A stretch of DNA of 64,000 bases. Source: Candidatus Roseilinea mizusawaensis (GTDB taxonomy: Bacteria > Chloroflexota > Anaerolineae > J036 > Brachytrichaceae). The stretch lies in NCBI GenBank assembly GCA_016841965.1, contig JAEANN010000002.1, positions 1 through 64,000 on the forward strand, read 5' to 3'. Positions 8,627 through 17,921 of this stretch are shown here, one piece after another (within the stretch, counting starts at the first letter, position 1; each line of letters starts with the position of its first letter). The translations under genes and the position numbers were made by a program. Under the pieces are notes generated by a model that was not told the DNA's origin, made no database searches, and worked only from the letters and a program-made list of their open reading frames with translations.

Positions 8627-10585
8627 TCAATCAGTCAGCGCTGCCAGCTCATCCCACGCCCGCGCCAGGTCGTCCTGCGCCTGTTGATACGCCACAGTCA
8701 GCGCCTGAATCTTTGCAAAATCAGCGCCGGCCTCTTGGATGCACCGGGTCAATTCGACCAATTGTTGTTCCAACGCCTCGATGCGCTGCTCGGTGTGTGC
8801 AATCTTCGTCTGGCGCAGCTTTTCTGCGTTCTTCGAGCGGGTCTCCTGCGCCTTGTGGCTCTTGACCTCTGACTGTTGCGCTCTGGCATCCTGCTTGCGG
8901 GTTTGCGCGGCCCTTTCGGCCAGCCGCTCGCGTTCATTCAACCACGCATCATAGGCGCCTTTGAATACCGTCAGGCGTGTTTCGTTATCCGCGTCACGCT
9001 CCAGCGACCAGATCTGCGTCGCCAGCGCTGCCACCAGATAGCGGTCGTGGCTAACCAACAGCAACGTGCCGTCGAATTGATCGAGCGCCTCAGTCAGAAT
9101 TTCCTGCGAAGGGATGTCGAGATGATTGGTCGGCTCATCGAGCAGCAAGAGATTGGCCCCCTGCAAGGTCAGTTTGGCCAGCGCCAGCCGTCCCCGTTCG
9201 CCGCCGCTCAAGACCTCGATTTTTTTGAAGGCATCGTCGCCGCTGAACAGGAAGCGGCCCAGCAAGCTGCGCGCCTGTGACACGGTAATGTCCTGGCCGG
9301 CGCGCATCAATTCACCCAGCACAGTCTGGTTGGGATCTAACCCCTCATGCGCCTGGGCGAAGTAGCCGATCTTGACATTGGCACCCAGCCGCACTGTTCC
9401 CTCGAACGGCGGCAGGTCGCCGCAGATGGTTTTGAGTAAAGTCGTTTTGCCGGCGCCGTTAGGGCCGATCAACGCCGCCCGCTCCAGGCGCAGCAACTGC
9501 AAGTCCGGCGCCCTGAACAACAAGTGGCCGGTCTTCTTGCCGTTTGCCTGTTCTGTTGGATCGGCGTAACCCACTGCTAGCCCCTGCGTTTCCAGCACGA
9601 TGTTGCCGCTGCGCGGGCCGTTGTTGAGACGAATAGACATGGCGCGCGCCTCAACCGGCTTTTCCAGGCGCTCCAGTCGATTGAGCCGCTTCAGCCGGCC
9701 CTTGGCTTGGGCCACATTCTGGCCGGCGATATTGCGGCGGATGTAATCCGACTGTTTGGCAATCAACTCCTGCTGCGCCTCGTACTCGGCAAGTTGGCGC
9801 TCACGGCGCTCGGCGCGCTGGGCCGCGTAGTCGGTGTAGCCCCCGCGATATCGCTCCAGCCGCGATACGCCCAGCGAGCCATCCGGCGCGCGCCGCACGT
9901 TCATCTCCCATACATAGTCGCTCACTTCGTCGAGGAAGTAGCGATCGTGCGAGACAACAACTAGCGTACCCTCCCACGCTTGCAGGTAGGCTTCCAGCCA
10001 TTCGATGCCCTGCGTGTCGAGGTGATTGGTCGGTTCGTCGAGCAACAACACATCGGGAGACAAAAGCAACAGCCGGGCTAGCGCCGCGCGCACGCGCTGG
10101 CCGCCGCTCAGGTGAGAGAGGCGCTGTTGGACGTCCTGCGGCTTGAACCCCAGCCCACTCAAAACGCGCTGGATGCGGGAATCAACCTCGTAACCGCCGG
10201 CCAGCTCGAATTCGTGTTGCAGCCGGCCATATTGCTCCAGCGCGGCCGCATCGCCGGCCGCAATCTGCTCTTCTAACTGCCGCAGCCGTTCGGCTAGGGC
10301 ATTCAGCGCGGTGAAGGCCGCGCTCATCTCCTCCCACAGCGTGCGCTCGGTGGATTCCTCGGCCGTCTGGGCCAGATAACCCACGCTGATCCCGCGCGCA
10401 TGATGGATGCTGCCGGCCGTTGGCGCTTCGAGGCCGGCGATGATACGCAACAGGGTCGTCTTGCCCGACCCATTTGGCCCGACCAGCGCGATCTTGTCGC
10501 CGCGCGCGACCGAGAAGTTGAAATCGGTGAATACGTCAAATGCGCCGAACGACTTGCCAACGCCGGCGCCGGTGATGATCGACAT
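8627..10585 (-). CDS. ABC-F family ATPase (Uup/YdiF-like ribosome-associated protein)
   Basis: This 652-residue soluble protein has two ABC domains without membrane segments. Both Walker A motifs (GPNGSGKTT, GPNGAGKTT), both signatures (LSGGQRVR, LSGGERGR) and both DEPTNHLD Walker B motifs are intact. A charged helical linker joins the domains, and a C-terminal coiled coil (about 565-650) rich in Gln, Glu and Lys follows, as in Uup and YdiF. ABC-F proteins act on stalled or initiating ribosomes, and some give antibiotic resistance; the sequence does not say which applies. The start at 10585 is chosen because ABC homology begins at MSIITG. EF-P, another factor for stalled ribosomes, is the next gene upstream. 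Confidence 0.92.
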   Translation of the reverse strand: MSIITGAGVGKSFGAFDVFTDFNFSVARGDKIALVGPNGSGKTTLLRIIAGLEAPTAGSIHHARGISVGYLAQTAEESTERTLWEEMSAAFTALNALAERLRQLEEQIAAGDAAALEQYGRLQHEFELAGGYEVDSRIQRVLSGLGFKPQDVQQRLSHLSGGQRVRAALARLLLLSPDVLLLDEPTNHLDTQGIEWLEAYLQAWEGTLVVVSHDRYFLDEVSDYVWEMNVRRAPDGSLGVSRLERYRGGYTDYAAQRAERRERQLAEYEAQQELIAKQSDYIRRNIAGQNVAQAKGRLKRLNRLERLEKPVEARAMSIRLNNGPRSGNIVLETQGLAVGYADPTEQANGKKTGHLLFRAPDLQLLRLERAALIGPNGAGKTTLLKTICGDLPPFEGTVRLGANVKIGYFAQAHEGLDPNQTVLGELMRAGQDITVSQARSLLGRFLFSGDDAFKKIEVLSGGERGRLALAKLTLQGANLLLLDEPTNHLDIPSQEILTEALDQFDGTLLLVSHDRYLVAALATQIWSLERDADNETRLTVFKGAYDAWLNERERLAERAAQTRKQDARAQQSEVKSHKAQETRSKNAEKLRQTKIAHTEQRIEALEQQLVELTRCIQEAGADFAKIQALTVAYQQAQDDLARAWDELAALTD

Positions 10586-10595
10586 CGCGCCGCAG

Positions 10596-10601
10596 ATTGT
10601 A
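10596..10601 (-). promoter_or_regulatory. -10 box of a leaderless promoter (ABC-F gene)
   Basis: On the minus strand TACAAT ends ten bases before the ATG at 10585, with no ribosome binding site between. Confidence 0.45.
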
Positions 10602-10721
10602 ATGTGATGCAAGCCGGGTATAGCGGGCAGCGCGCAGATGTCAGCCGCCGAGCACAACAAAAACGCCGGCCTGGCCGGCCGGCAACAAGATGATCGCGCA
10701 CAAGCAGCAAAGGAATCTGGC

Positions 10722-10748
10722 CGCGCTAGCCGCGCTAGCCGCGCTCCA
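10722..10748 (-). repeat. 9-bp tandem repeat duplicating the EF-P stop codon
   Basis: Minus-strand units of CGCGGCTAG are repeated across the end of the EF-P gene. Because the unit is a multiple of three, a second TAG follows the first in frame. Confidence 0.8.
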
Positions 10749-11295
10749 GGTATTCGCCGGTGCGCGTGTCAATGCGCACCAGATCGCCTTCCTTGATGAA
10801 ATCGGGGACTTTAACAACCGCGCCGGTTTCGAGCGTGGCGTTCTTCAGCACATTGGTGGCCGTATCGCCGCGCACGGCGACATCAGCCGAGACCACTTTC
10901 AGGGTTACAAAGGTAGGCGGCTCGACGCTCAAAATCTTGCCGTCCTCCTGGCGCAACAAACTGACAGTGTCGTTCTCTTTGACAAACTCCATCTCGTCGC
11001 TGATGACGTCAACGGGGATCGCAATCTGCTCGTAGTCCTCGGTATCCATGAAGTAGTACATGTCGCCGTCTCTGTACAGATACTGAGCCGGGCGTGTCTC
11101 CGTGCGCACAATGTCGATATCCGAGCCGGCGCGCACACGATCTTCAATCACCTTGCCGGTCTCGAAGTGCTTGAGCTTCATGCGCACCATCGCGCGCCAG
11201 TTGCCCGGCGCAATGTGCTGATATTCCATCACGCGATAGATCGCGTTGTTATAGCGGATCAGCATGCCCCTGCGGAGATCAGATGTCGTCGGCAT
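10735..11295 (-). CDS. efp: Translation elongation factor P
   Basis: EF-P binds stalled ribosomes and speeds peptide bond formation at polyproline stretches. The 186-residue product has the normal three-barrel length: KOW-like N-domain (1-65), OB domain, and C-domain with GDTATN and [12 protein letters not shown], matching the family signature. The loop that reaches the peptidyl-transferase centre reads APGNWRAM. The lysine (PGKG) or arginine that carries beta-lysyl, 5-aminopentanol or rhamnose modifications in studied species is replaced by Asn at the aligned position; an Arg lies two residues later. The known modification enzymes may therefore not apply. Several genes here encode long proline-rich tails, such as the kinase at 5996-7507, which are plausible EF-P clients. 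Confidence 0.95.
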   Translation of the reverse strand: MPTTSDLRRGMLIRYNNAIYRVMEYQHIAPGNWRAMVRMKLKHFETGKVIEDRVRAGSDIDIVRTETRPAQYLYRDGDMYYFMDTEDYEQIAIPVDVISDEMEFVKENDTVSLLRQEDGKILSVEPPTFVTLKVVSADVAVRGDTATNVLKNATLETGAVVKVPDFIKEGDLVRIDTRTGEYLERG

Positions 11296-11342
11296 GGCCT
11301 CGTTTTTCCATCCGGTTCAATTAGTTTCGGTATAACCCGGCA

Positions 11343-11372
11343 ATTATACGCAGACTGGCCCCCCATTCACAA
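11343..11372 (-). promoter_or_regulatory. Probable efp promoter
   Basis: On the minus strand TTGTGA (-35) and a perfect TATAAT (-10) are 18 bp apart, giving a leader of about 40 bases before efp. Confidence 0.45.
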
Positions 11373-11440
11373 GTCACTCCCAGACTTATCATGCAGGTCT
11401 CATCGATTCATGGCACAAATCATCTCCGAGGCAGAGTAGC

Positions 11441-12826
11441 ATGACTATCCGCAACACACGCGCAGGGCGATTAACCACTGGGTTGGCTCTGTGGCTGGCC
11501 GCCGCAATATCACTGTTGGCGTTATCGGCCTGCGCAACAACAGACACCCAACAAAGCGCCTCGGATCAGCGCAGCGCCACGCTCACCAGAGGTTCACTCG
11601 TCGCGGTCGTGAATGCAACCGGCAGCATTAAGCCGGCTGCTCAGATCAGGCTGTCGTTTGACACAACCGGCATCGTGTCCGAAGTTTCTGTCAAGGCCGG
11701 CGACACGGTTAAGGCTGGCGATATCATTGCCCGTCTCGACGCAACCGATCTTGAACTGGCGCTGACCGACGCAGAAACGGCGCTGCTGATCGCCACCACC
11801 AACTACAGCCGCACGGTGCAAGGCAGCCGCGAGGCAGACATTCGCGCGGCCCAGGCTGCGCTGAATGCGGCACAAGCCAATTACACCCGCTTGAAGCGCG
11901 GGCCACAACCCGGCGATTATGCCGCCGTGGAAGCCGAACTCCGCAACGCCGAAGCTAATCTGGAACGCGCGCAAAACGCCTATAACAAGGCGTATGCCAA
12001 TGACCCGGCCACCATCAGCGCCCACCCGGCCGCCATACAATTGGAGTCGGCCACCAACGCCTACAAGGCCGCCAAAGCACGCTTTGAACGCGCCACCCAG
12101 CCGGCCAGCAGAGCAGACCTTGCTGCCGCCTGGCAGCAGGTTGAAAGCGCAAAAGCAAACCTCGAGCGCCTGAAAGAGCCGGCCCGCCCCTTCGATATCG
12201 ACCAGGCACAGGCTCAGATTGAGCAAGCGCGCATTCAAGTCGAGCAGGCCCGCCGGCGCATCGCCCAAACCATCCTGCGCGCTCCGGCCGACGGCGTGAT
12301 CGCCACCATCGACATCGAGGTCGGCGAAGCAGTTGGTCAGCAGCCGGTGGCCACATTACTTGACCTGTCCCAACTGCGGGTGGACATCAACGTAGACGAA
12401 ATCGACGTGGCCCGCATCACACCCGGCCAGAAAGTCATGCTCACGCTCGACGCGCTGCCGGGTGTGGAAGTCGCCGGCGTTGTCGAACGCATTGCGCCGG
12501 CGTCCACACTGGTAAGCGGCGTCGTATCCTATGAAGTGCGCGTCCTGATCGACCCGACCGATCAGCCGATCAGGCCCGGCATGACCGCCAACACGTCCAT
12601 CGTCCTCGACCGGCGCGAGGACGTATTGCTCGCGCCGAACTGGGCTATCCGGCGTGACCGGCAAACTGGCCGCAGCTTCCTCACCATCCGCACCGGCGAG
12701 GGCGCCAGCGAGGAAGTCGAGGTCAAGACAGGATTGCGTAACGAAACGTTTAGCGAGATTATTTCTGGGGCCACCGAGGGCCAGGTTGTCTTGGCGCCGC
12801 GCGCGCCCAACTTTTTAGGGCAATAA
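11441..12826 (+). CDS. MacA/HlyD-family periplasmic adaptor lipoprotein of an ABC exporter
   Basis: This 461-residue protein starts with a signal peptide ending in a lipobox-like LSAC (about Cys 30), so it is probably an anchored lipoprotein. It shows the adaptor layout: a first half-lipoyl segment (SVKAGDTVKAGD), a long alpha-helical hairpin (about 105-270) rich in Ala and Gln, the second lipoyl half (RAPADGVIATIDIEVGE), and beta-barrel and membrane-proximal domains. In MacAB-TolC the adaptor links the transporter to TolC. No outer-membrane partner is seen here, so it more likely loads or stabilises substrate on the outer face of the membrane. It is the first gene of an operon with an ATPase and two permeases. 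GAGGCAG precedes the start. Confidence 0.88.
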   Translation: MTIRNTRAGRLTTGLALWLAAAISLLALSACATTDTQQSASDQRSATLTRGSLVAVVNATGSIKPAAQIRLSFDTTGIVSEVSVKAGDTVKAGDIIARLDATDLELALTDAETALLIATTNYSRTVQGSREADIRAAQAALNAAQANYTRLKRGPQPGDYAAVEAELRNAEANLERAQNAYNKAYANDPATISAHPAAIQLESATNAYKAAKARFERATQPASRADLAAAWQQVESAKANLERLKEPARPFDIDQAQAQIEQARIQVEQARRRIAQTILRAPADGVIATIDIEVGEAVGQQPVATLLDLSQLRVDINVDEIDVARITPGQKVMLTLDALPGVEVAGVVERIAPASTLVSGVVSYEVRVLIDPTDQPIRPGMTANTSIVLDRREDVLLAPNWAIRRDRQTGRSFLTIRTGEGASEEVEVKTGLRNETFSEIISGATEGQVVLAPRAPNFLGQ

Positions 12827-12827
12827 A

Positions 12828-13662
<835 letters not shown>

Positions 13663-13676
<14 letters not shown>

Positions 13677-14904
13677 ACTGATCAAGCTGGCGTTGAACAC
13701 GCTGGCGGCCAACAAGACGCGTGCTTTCCTGACTATGCTGGGCATCAGCATTGGGGTCGGCGCCGTCATCGCGCTGATGTCTATCGGCACGGGCGTGCAG
13801 GCCTACGTGACCCAGCAATTCGCCAGCGCAGGCGCCAATCTGATCGGCGTTGTGCCGGGCCGCATCCAGCGCGGCCCTGGCGGCGGGGCGTTTGGGAGTC
13901 AGGCGCCGCTCACCATGGCAGACTATCGCGCAGTAGCTGCCAACACACCGAACATCGTTGACGCCTCGGCAGACTTCAGCCGGCCGGCAGTCTTCGCCTA
14001 CGCCAACAACACCTCTGAGGTCAATGTCACCGGCATCCTGGCAAACTTCAGCGCCATTCGCAACTGGAACGCCAGACTGGGCCGCACGATCGACGAGGCC
14101 GATGTGACCGGCCGCTCGCGCGTGGTCGCGCTGGGCCAGACAGTGGTCAACGACCTGTTCGAGCCAGGCGAAGATCCCTTGGACAAGATTGTGCGCATCA
14201 ACAATGTGCCATTTCGTGTCATCGGCGTGATGGAGTCGAAAGGCTCTTCGTTTCTGGGCGATCAGGATGCTGTGGCCTTCATCCCGTTGACCACAGCCCA
14301 GGAACGCTTGTTCGGGCAACAGGCGCAATCGGTGAACGGCGAGCGCATCGTGTCAACCATCTATGTGCAGGCCGCAAACAAGGATGTGACGCCGGCAGTG
14401 ATCTCCAGCATTGACGCATTGCTGCGCGAGCGTCGGCGCATCCCTGCAGATGAGCCTAGCGACTTTTCTGCGCTCAGCCAAGATGAATTGATCAACACCT
14501 TCGGCGCGGTCACCGGTGTTCTCACCGTCTTTCTCGGCGCGATTGCCGCCATTTCGCTGTTGGTCGGCGGCATTGGCATCATGAACATCATGCTGGTCAG
14601 CGTTACCGAGCGCACCCGCGAGATCGGCCTGCGCAAAGCCATCGGCGCCAAGCCATCGGCCATTCTGACCCAATTTCTGACCGAGGCAGTGTTCTTGTCG
14701 CTGATTGGTGGGTTGGTCGGCATCGGCATCGGTTTGGGAATAGCATTTGTGGTGTCACAGGTTGCCGATTTCCAGCCGGTGGTACAAGCCGGCGCAATCG
14801 TTCTGGCAGTTGGTTTTTCGGTGGCCGTCGGTCTGTTCTTCGGCATCTATCCGGCCCGGCGCGCAGCCAGACTAAACCCAATCGACGCCCTGCGCTTCGA
14901 ATAG
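13663..14904 (+). CDS. FtsX/MacB-like ABC permease, first copy
   Basis: This 413-residue permease has one N-terminal membrane helix (about 18-42), a MacB_PCD-type extracellular domain (45-270), then three C-terminal helices of the FtsX fold. The coupling segment SVTERTREIGLRKAIGAKP lies between helices 2 and 3. It lacks an ATPase domain, which is supplied by the gene before it. It is about 40 percent similar by eye to the next permease, suggesting a tandem duplication and a heterodimeric exporter. MacB-type systems use mechanotransmission to export peptides, lipoproteins or antibiotics; the cargo is unknown. Confidence 0.9.
14587..14636 (+). repeat. 50-nt segment identical between the two permease genes (copy 1)
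   Basis: This stretch encodes IMLVSVTERTREIGLRK and is identical base for base with 15890-15939, including wobble positions, although the genes differ elsewhere. Confidence 0.8.
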
Positions 14905-14938
14905 AGCAATCGTCAATTTCTCAATCGTCAATTGGCAT
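14905..14938. repeat. Intergenic CAATCGTCAATT repeat between the permease genes
   Basis: CAATCGTCAATT occurs twice in the 34-bp gap. It belongs to the same GATTGAC-type family seen at 40270-40315 and 61275-61305. Confidence 0.5.
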
Positions 14939-16213
14939 ATGTTCCGCGAAAACCTCCGAGTCGCCGCGCGCGCGCTAGCAGCCAACAAGCTGCGCAGCGT
15001 GTTGACTATTCTGGGTATCATCATCGGCGTGGCAGCCGTGATTGCGCTGGTGGCGCTGGGCAACGGCGTTCAGGCATTCATCGATGGTCAGTTCCAGCAG
15101 CAGGGGGCAAATTTGGTGTTTGTTTTCCCGGCGCGCATCGACGTGAACGGCGGAGCGAATCGCGCCGGCTTCGCCGCCGGGCCACCTGGTTCGCGTCAAG
15201 TACCGTTGTCGCTCACGCTCGGCGACGCCGAGGCGCTGCGCGACAACACACGGGTGCCCGACGCGGCTGTTGTCGCGCCAATCGTCAGCGGCAATGCGCG
15301 GGCCTTCGCCGGCGACAACAAACACCTCGCGCGCATTCGCGGCACCGTCCCCGAATACCGCTTCCTGAACAACTGGAACACCGTCTACGGTGACTGGTTC
15401 GACGATAGTGCATACACCAACGGGTCGCGTGTGGTCTTGCTGGGCGACTTTGCCTATCGCAAGCTCTTTCCAAACGGCGGCGACCCAACCGGCGAAGAGA
15501 TCCGTCTGAACAACGTGACATTCAAAGTCGCCGGCGTCTTGCAACAGCGCGTGGGCGGTCAGGAGGGCAGCGACGACGACATCATCATCATGCCCCTTAC
15601 CACTGCCCGCGAGCGGCTCTTCCCACTGCGCAATGCTAAAGGCGAGACGGTGGTGAGCATCGTGCTGGTTTCGGCCATCAACCGCGACCGTGTGGATGCT
15701 GTAGTCCAACAAGTCACCGAGGTGCTGCGCCAGCGCCACAACATCCAGTTCCAGGGGCAAGACGACTTTTCGGTGGCCACTCAAGCGGACTTGCAAAGCA
15801 CGGTTGGCGCGATCACCAGCGCAGTCACCATCTTCCTGGCCGCCGTCGCCGCCATCTCACTCTTTGTCGGCGGCATCGGCATCATGAATATCATGCTGGT
15901 CAGCGTTACCGAGCGCACCCGCGAGATCGGCCTGCGCAAGGCGATTGGCGCCAAACCGCGCGTGATCCTGATGCAGTTTCTGATGGAGTCAACTGTGCTG
16001 GCGCTGATGGGCGGTTTGATCGGCATTGGCTTTGGCTGGGGGATGGCGACTCTGGTGACTGTGTTCTCGGCCGGCCAGTTCGATGCTATCGTAACGCCCG
16101 GCGCAATCGTCTTGGCGGTAGGCTTCTCGGCGGCGGTGGGCATCATCTTTGGTGTGTACCCCGCCGCGCGCGCTGCTCGGCTCAACCCAATCGAAGCCCT
16201 GCGCTACGAGTGA
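14939..16213 (+). CDS. FtsX/MacB-like ABC permease, second copy
   Basis: This 424-residue paralogue of the preceding permease has the same layout: an N-terminal helix, a periplasmic-type domain, and three C-terminal helices with SVTERTREIGLRKAIGAKP at the coupling position. It closes the adaptor-ATPase-permease-permease operon. A 50-nt identical block (15890-15939) shared with the first copy points to recent gene conversion or strong constraint on the coupling helix. The gap from the first permease is 34 bp and holds a short repeat. Confidence 0.9.
   Translation: MFRENLRVAARALAANKLRSVLTILGIIIGVAAVIALVALGNGVQAFIDGQFQQQGANLVFVFPARIDVNGGANRAGFAAGPPGSRQVPLSLTLGDAEALRDNTRVPDAAVVAPIVSGNARAFAGDNKHLARIRGTVPEYRFLNNWNTVYGDWFDDSAYTNGSRVVLLGDFAYRKLFPNGGDPTGEEIRLNNVTFKVAGVLQQRVGGQEGSDDDIIIMPLTTARERLFPLRNAKGETVVSIVLVSAINRDRVDAVVQQVTEVLRQRHNIQFQGQDDFSVATQADLQSTVGAITSAVTIFLAAVAAISLFVGGIGIMNIMLVSVTERTREIGLRKAIGAKPRVILMQFLMESTVLALMGGLIGIGFGWGMATLVTVFSAGQFDAIVTPGAIVLAVGFSAAVGIIFGVYPAARAARLNPIEALRYE
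15890..15939 (+). repeat. 50-nt segment identical between the two permease genes (copy 2)
   Basis: Matches 14587-14636 exactly. Confidence 0.8.
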
Positions 16214-16291
16214 GACAAAAAGCGAACGACAGGCGCGGCCTGTTGCACATCCGGCACAGCGACGTTGGGCAGTACCCTGCCAGCCTCTCTC

Positions 16292-17875
16292 TCACAGACC
16301 GCTGATCTCGAACGCCTGATTGAACATGCGAAAAATGGCCGGCTGGCCGCCGGGCGGGCGTGAGAAGGTCAACTGAAAAGCAAGTGTCTCGCCCGGTGTG
16401 ATGCTCCACGGCAGGGCCGGCAGACTGGCATTCAACGCCGTCAAATTGCCGCCACTCTCTAGGCTGAAGTCGCGCAGCGACACCGGCAGAAATCGATCGG
16501 TCAGGTTACGAACGGTGCCCACAACGCGCAGCTCATTCCCTTCCGGCGAGATGCTGACATTCAGCAGGTTCACCTCGGCGACCGGCGCTTCGGTGGGCTG
16601 CGCGGTTGGCGCGACCACAATCTGCTCGTAGGGCAGTGTGACGCGCGCGATGTAGGGATTGTTCGCCTCGGTCGCAAAGTTCCATTCCAGGCGCGGGCCG
16701 GGCATAGTTACCGGCACCTGGAAGCCCGACGTCGCTGTAATAGTCTGGCCGCCTGAGAGCGCACCGCGCGTCCAGCCCAGCCCGCCATCGGCGCTGGAAG
16801 CCGACTCTGATACAGGATAGCGATTGCCGCCGCTGTCGATCAGTTGGGCAGTAAATTGCGTCGCGTCCAGCACGCGCGTGACCAGACTGCTGATCTCCAC
16901 ATTGACCTGATAGTAGTTCTGGTCAGCCGGCAGTCCTACACTCATCCCCGGTATCAGTCGTGCGCTCAACGTCCGCACACGCACATCGCCCAAATTGATC
17001 GGCGCGCCCAGCGTGGTCAGCGAATTGGCGGTGCTTTCATCGGTATACACAGCAATGACCGCCTGACGCAGATCAGCGCCCGCGCTGCTGCCTGCAAGTA
17101 ACATCAGCGTCAGTTGCGGATTGGATTGATCGCGCAAGGACACCAGCTCATCGAATTTGACAGTTGCGCTGTGCGACACGCGGTAGCGCAGCGTGCCGAT
17201 CGCGGTGTCGAGCAATATCAGATCGCCGTGGCGTAGTGAGGCGATAGCCGTCTGGTTGGCCTCGATCGCCGGCAGGCCGATCACATAGTTCACCAGAGTG
17301 CCGGCAGCCCAATAAGCAACCTGGGAGGCGGAAGGATCGATCACCCACTCGCCTTTGTCATTCGGCTGCAAGATGAGCACATCAAAGGTCAGATTGCGAA
17401 TGGTTAACCGATTGGGAACAGCAGCCGGCACAGGCGTATCGTTGACAAGCACACGCAAGGCAGCCGTGATGGGCAAAGCCGGCCCGGCCTGCGCAGCGGG
17501 GGCTGCTGTTGGCGCCGGCGCAGCCGTGCGACCGACGTTCTCGATCAGCGCCAGACTGAGCACAAAACACGACAGGCCGCACACCGCAATCAACGCGAGC
17601 AGGCTCACCAGGATGAGCGGCCGGCCGCGTGGATCATCCCACAACGACCCAAATGGAACACGCAAAGCGTCTATGACAGGTTGCAACGCGCTGCGCGCCG
17701 GAGACAATTGGCCAGGGACAGGTTTGATCTCTTCATCGGCGCTCTCCCAGGTCCCCGACCGGATATCGGGTTCTGGGGTCGAGCCGGCTGAAAGCTGGGG
17801 TGGGGGCGCTTTGGCCTCTTCCGGCAACTGCCAATCGTCGGATGGGTCCGGCGGTGGGGTCGGATTCGATGACAT
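16292..17875 (-). CDS. Single-pass membrane protein with a degenerate sortase-like domain
   Basis: This is a 527-residue protein. Residues 1-85 are a Pro/Glu-rich cytoplasmic segment and residues 86-111 a membrane helix. Residues 155-280 follow the sortase pattern: RLTIRNLTFDVLIL matches the first sortase strands, GEWVIDPS the following loop, then GTLVNYVIGL where sortases have NxVxAGH, and SLRHGDLILL and LRYRV as in GDxI and YxYxV. The catalytic His is Leu 201 and the TLxTC cysteine is replaced (LTLMLL, 255-260), while Arg 270 is kept. If this reading is right, the domain cannot be a transpeptidase. The C-terminal half resembles beta-sandwich DUF4352-like domains. The start at 17875 fits a TACAAT box seven bases upstream. 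No database search was possible. Confidence 0.6.
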   Translation of the reverse strand: MSSNPTPPPDPSDDWQLPEEAKAPPPQLSAGSTPEPDIRSGTWESADEEIKPVPGQLSPARSALQPVIDALRVPFGSLWDDPRGRPLILVSLLALIAVCGLSCFVLSLALIENVGRTAAPAPTAAPAAQAGPALPITAALRVLVNDTPVPAAVPNRLTIRNLTFDVLILQPNDKGEWVIDPSASQVAYWAAGTLVNYVIGLPAIEANQTAIASLRHGDLILLDTAIGTLRYRVSHSATVKFDELVSLRDQSNPQLTLMLLAGSSAGADLRQAVIAVYTDESTANSLTTLGAPINLGDVRVRTLSARLIPGMSVGLPADQNYYQVNVEISSLVTRVLDATQFTAQLIDSGGNRYPVSESASSADGGLGWTRGALSGGQTITATSGFQVPVTMPGPRLEWNFATEANNPYIARVTLPYEQIVVAPTAQPTEAPVAEVNLLNVSISPEGNELRVVGTVRNLTDRFLPVSLRDFSLESGGNLTALNASLPALPWSITPGETLAFQLTFSRPPGGQPAIFRMFNQAFEISGL

Positions 17876-17882
17876 AGGCGAT

Positions 17883-17888
17883 ATTGTA
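17883..17888 (-). promoter_or_regulatory. -10 box of a leaderless promoter (sortase-like gene)
   Basis: On the minus strand TACAAT ends seven bases before the ATG at 17875, placing the likely transcription start on the codon itself. Confidence 0.45.
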
Positions 17889-17921
17889 AGACAGGGGAGC
17901 GCCGACAGCCCAACGTGCAGC

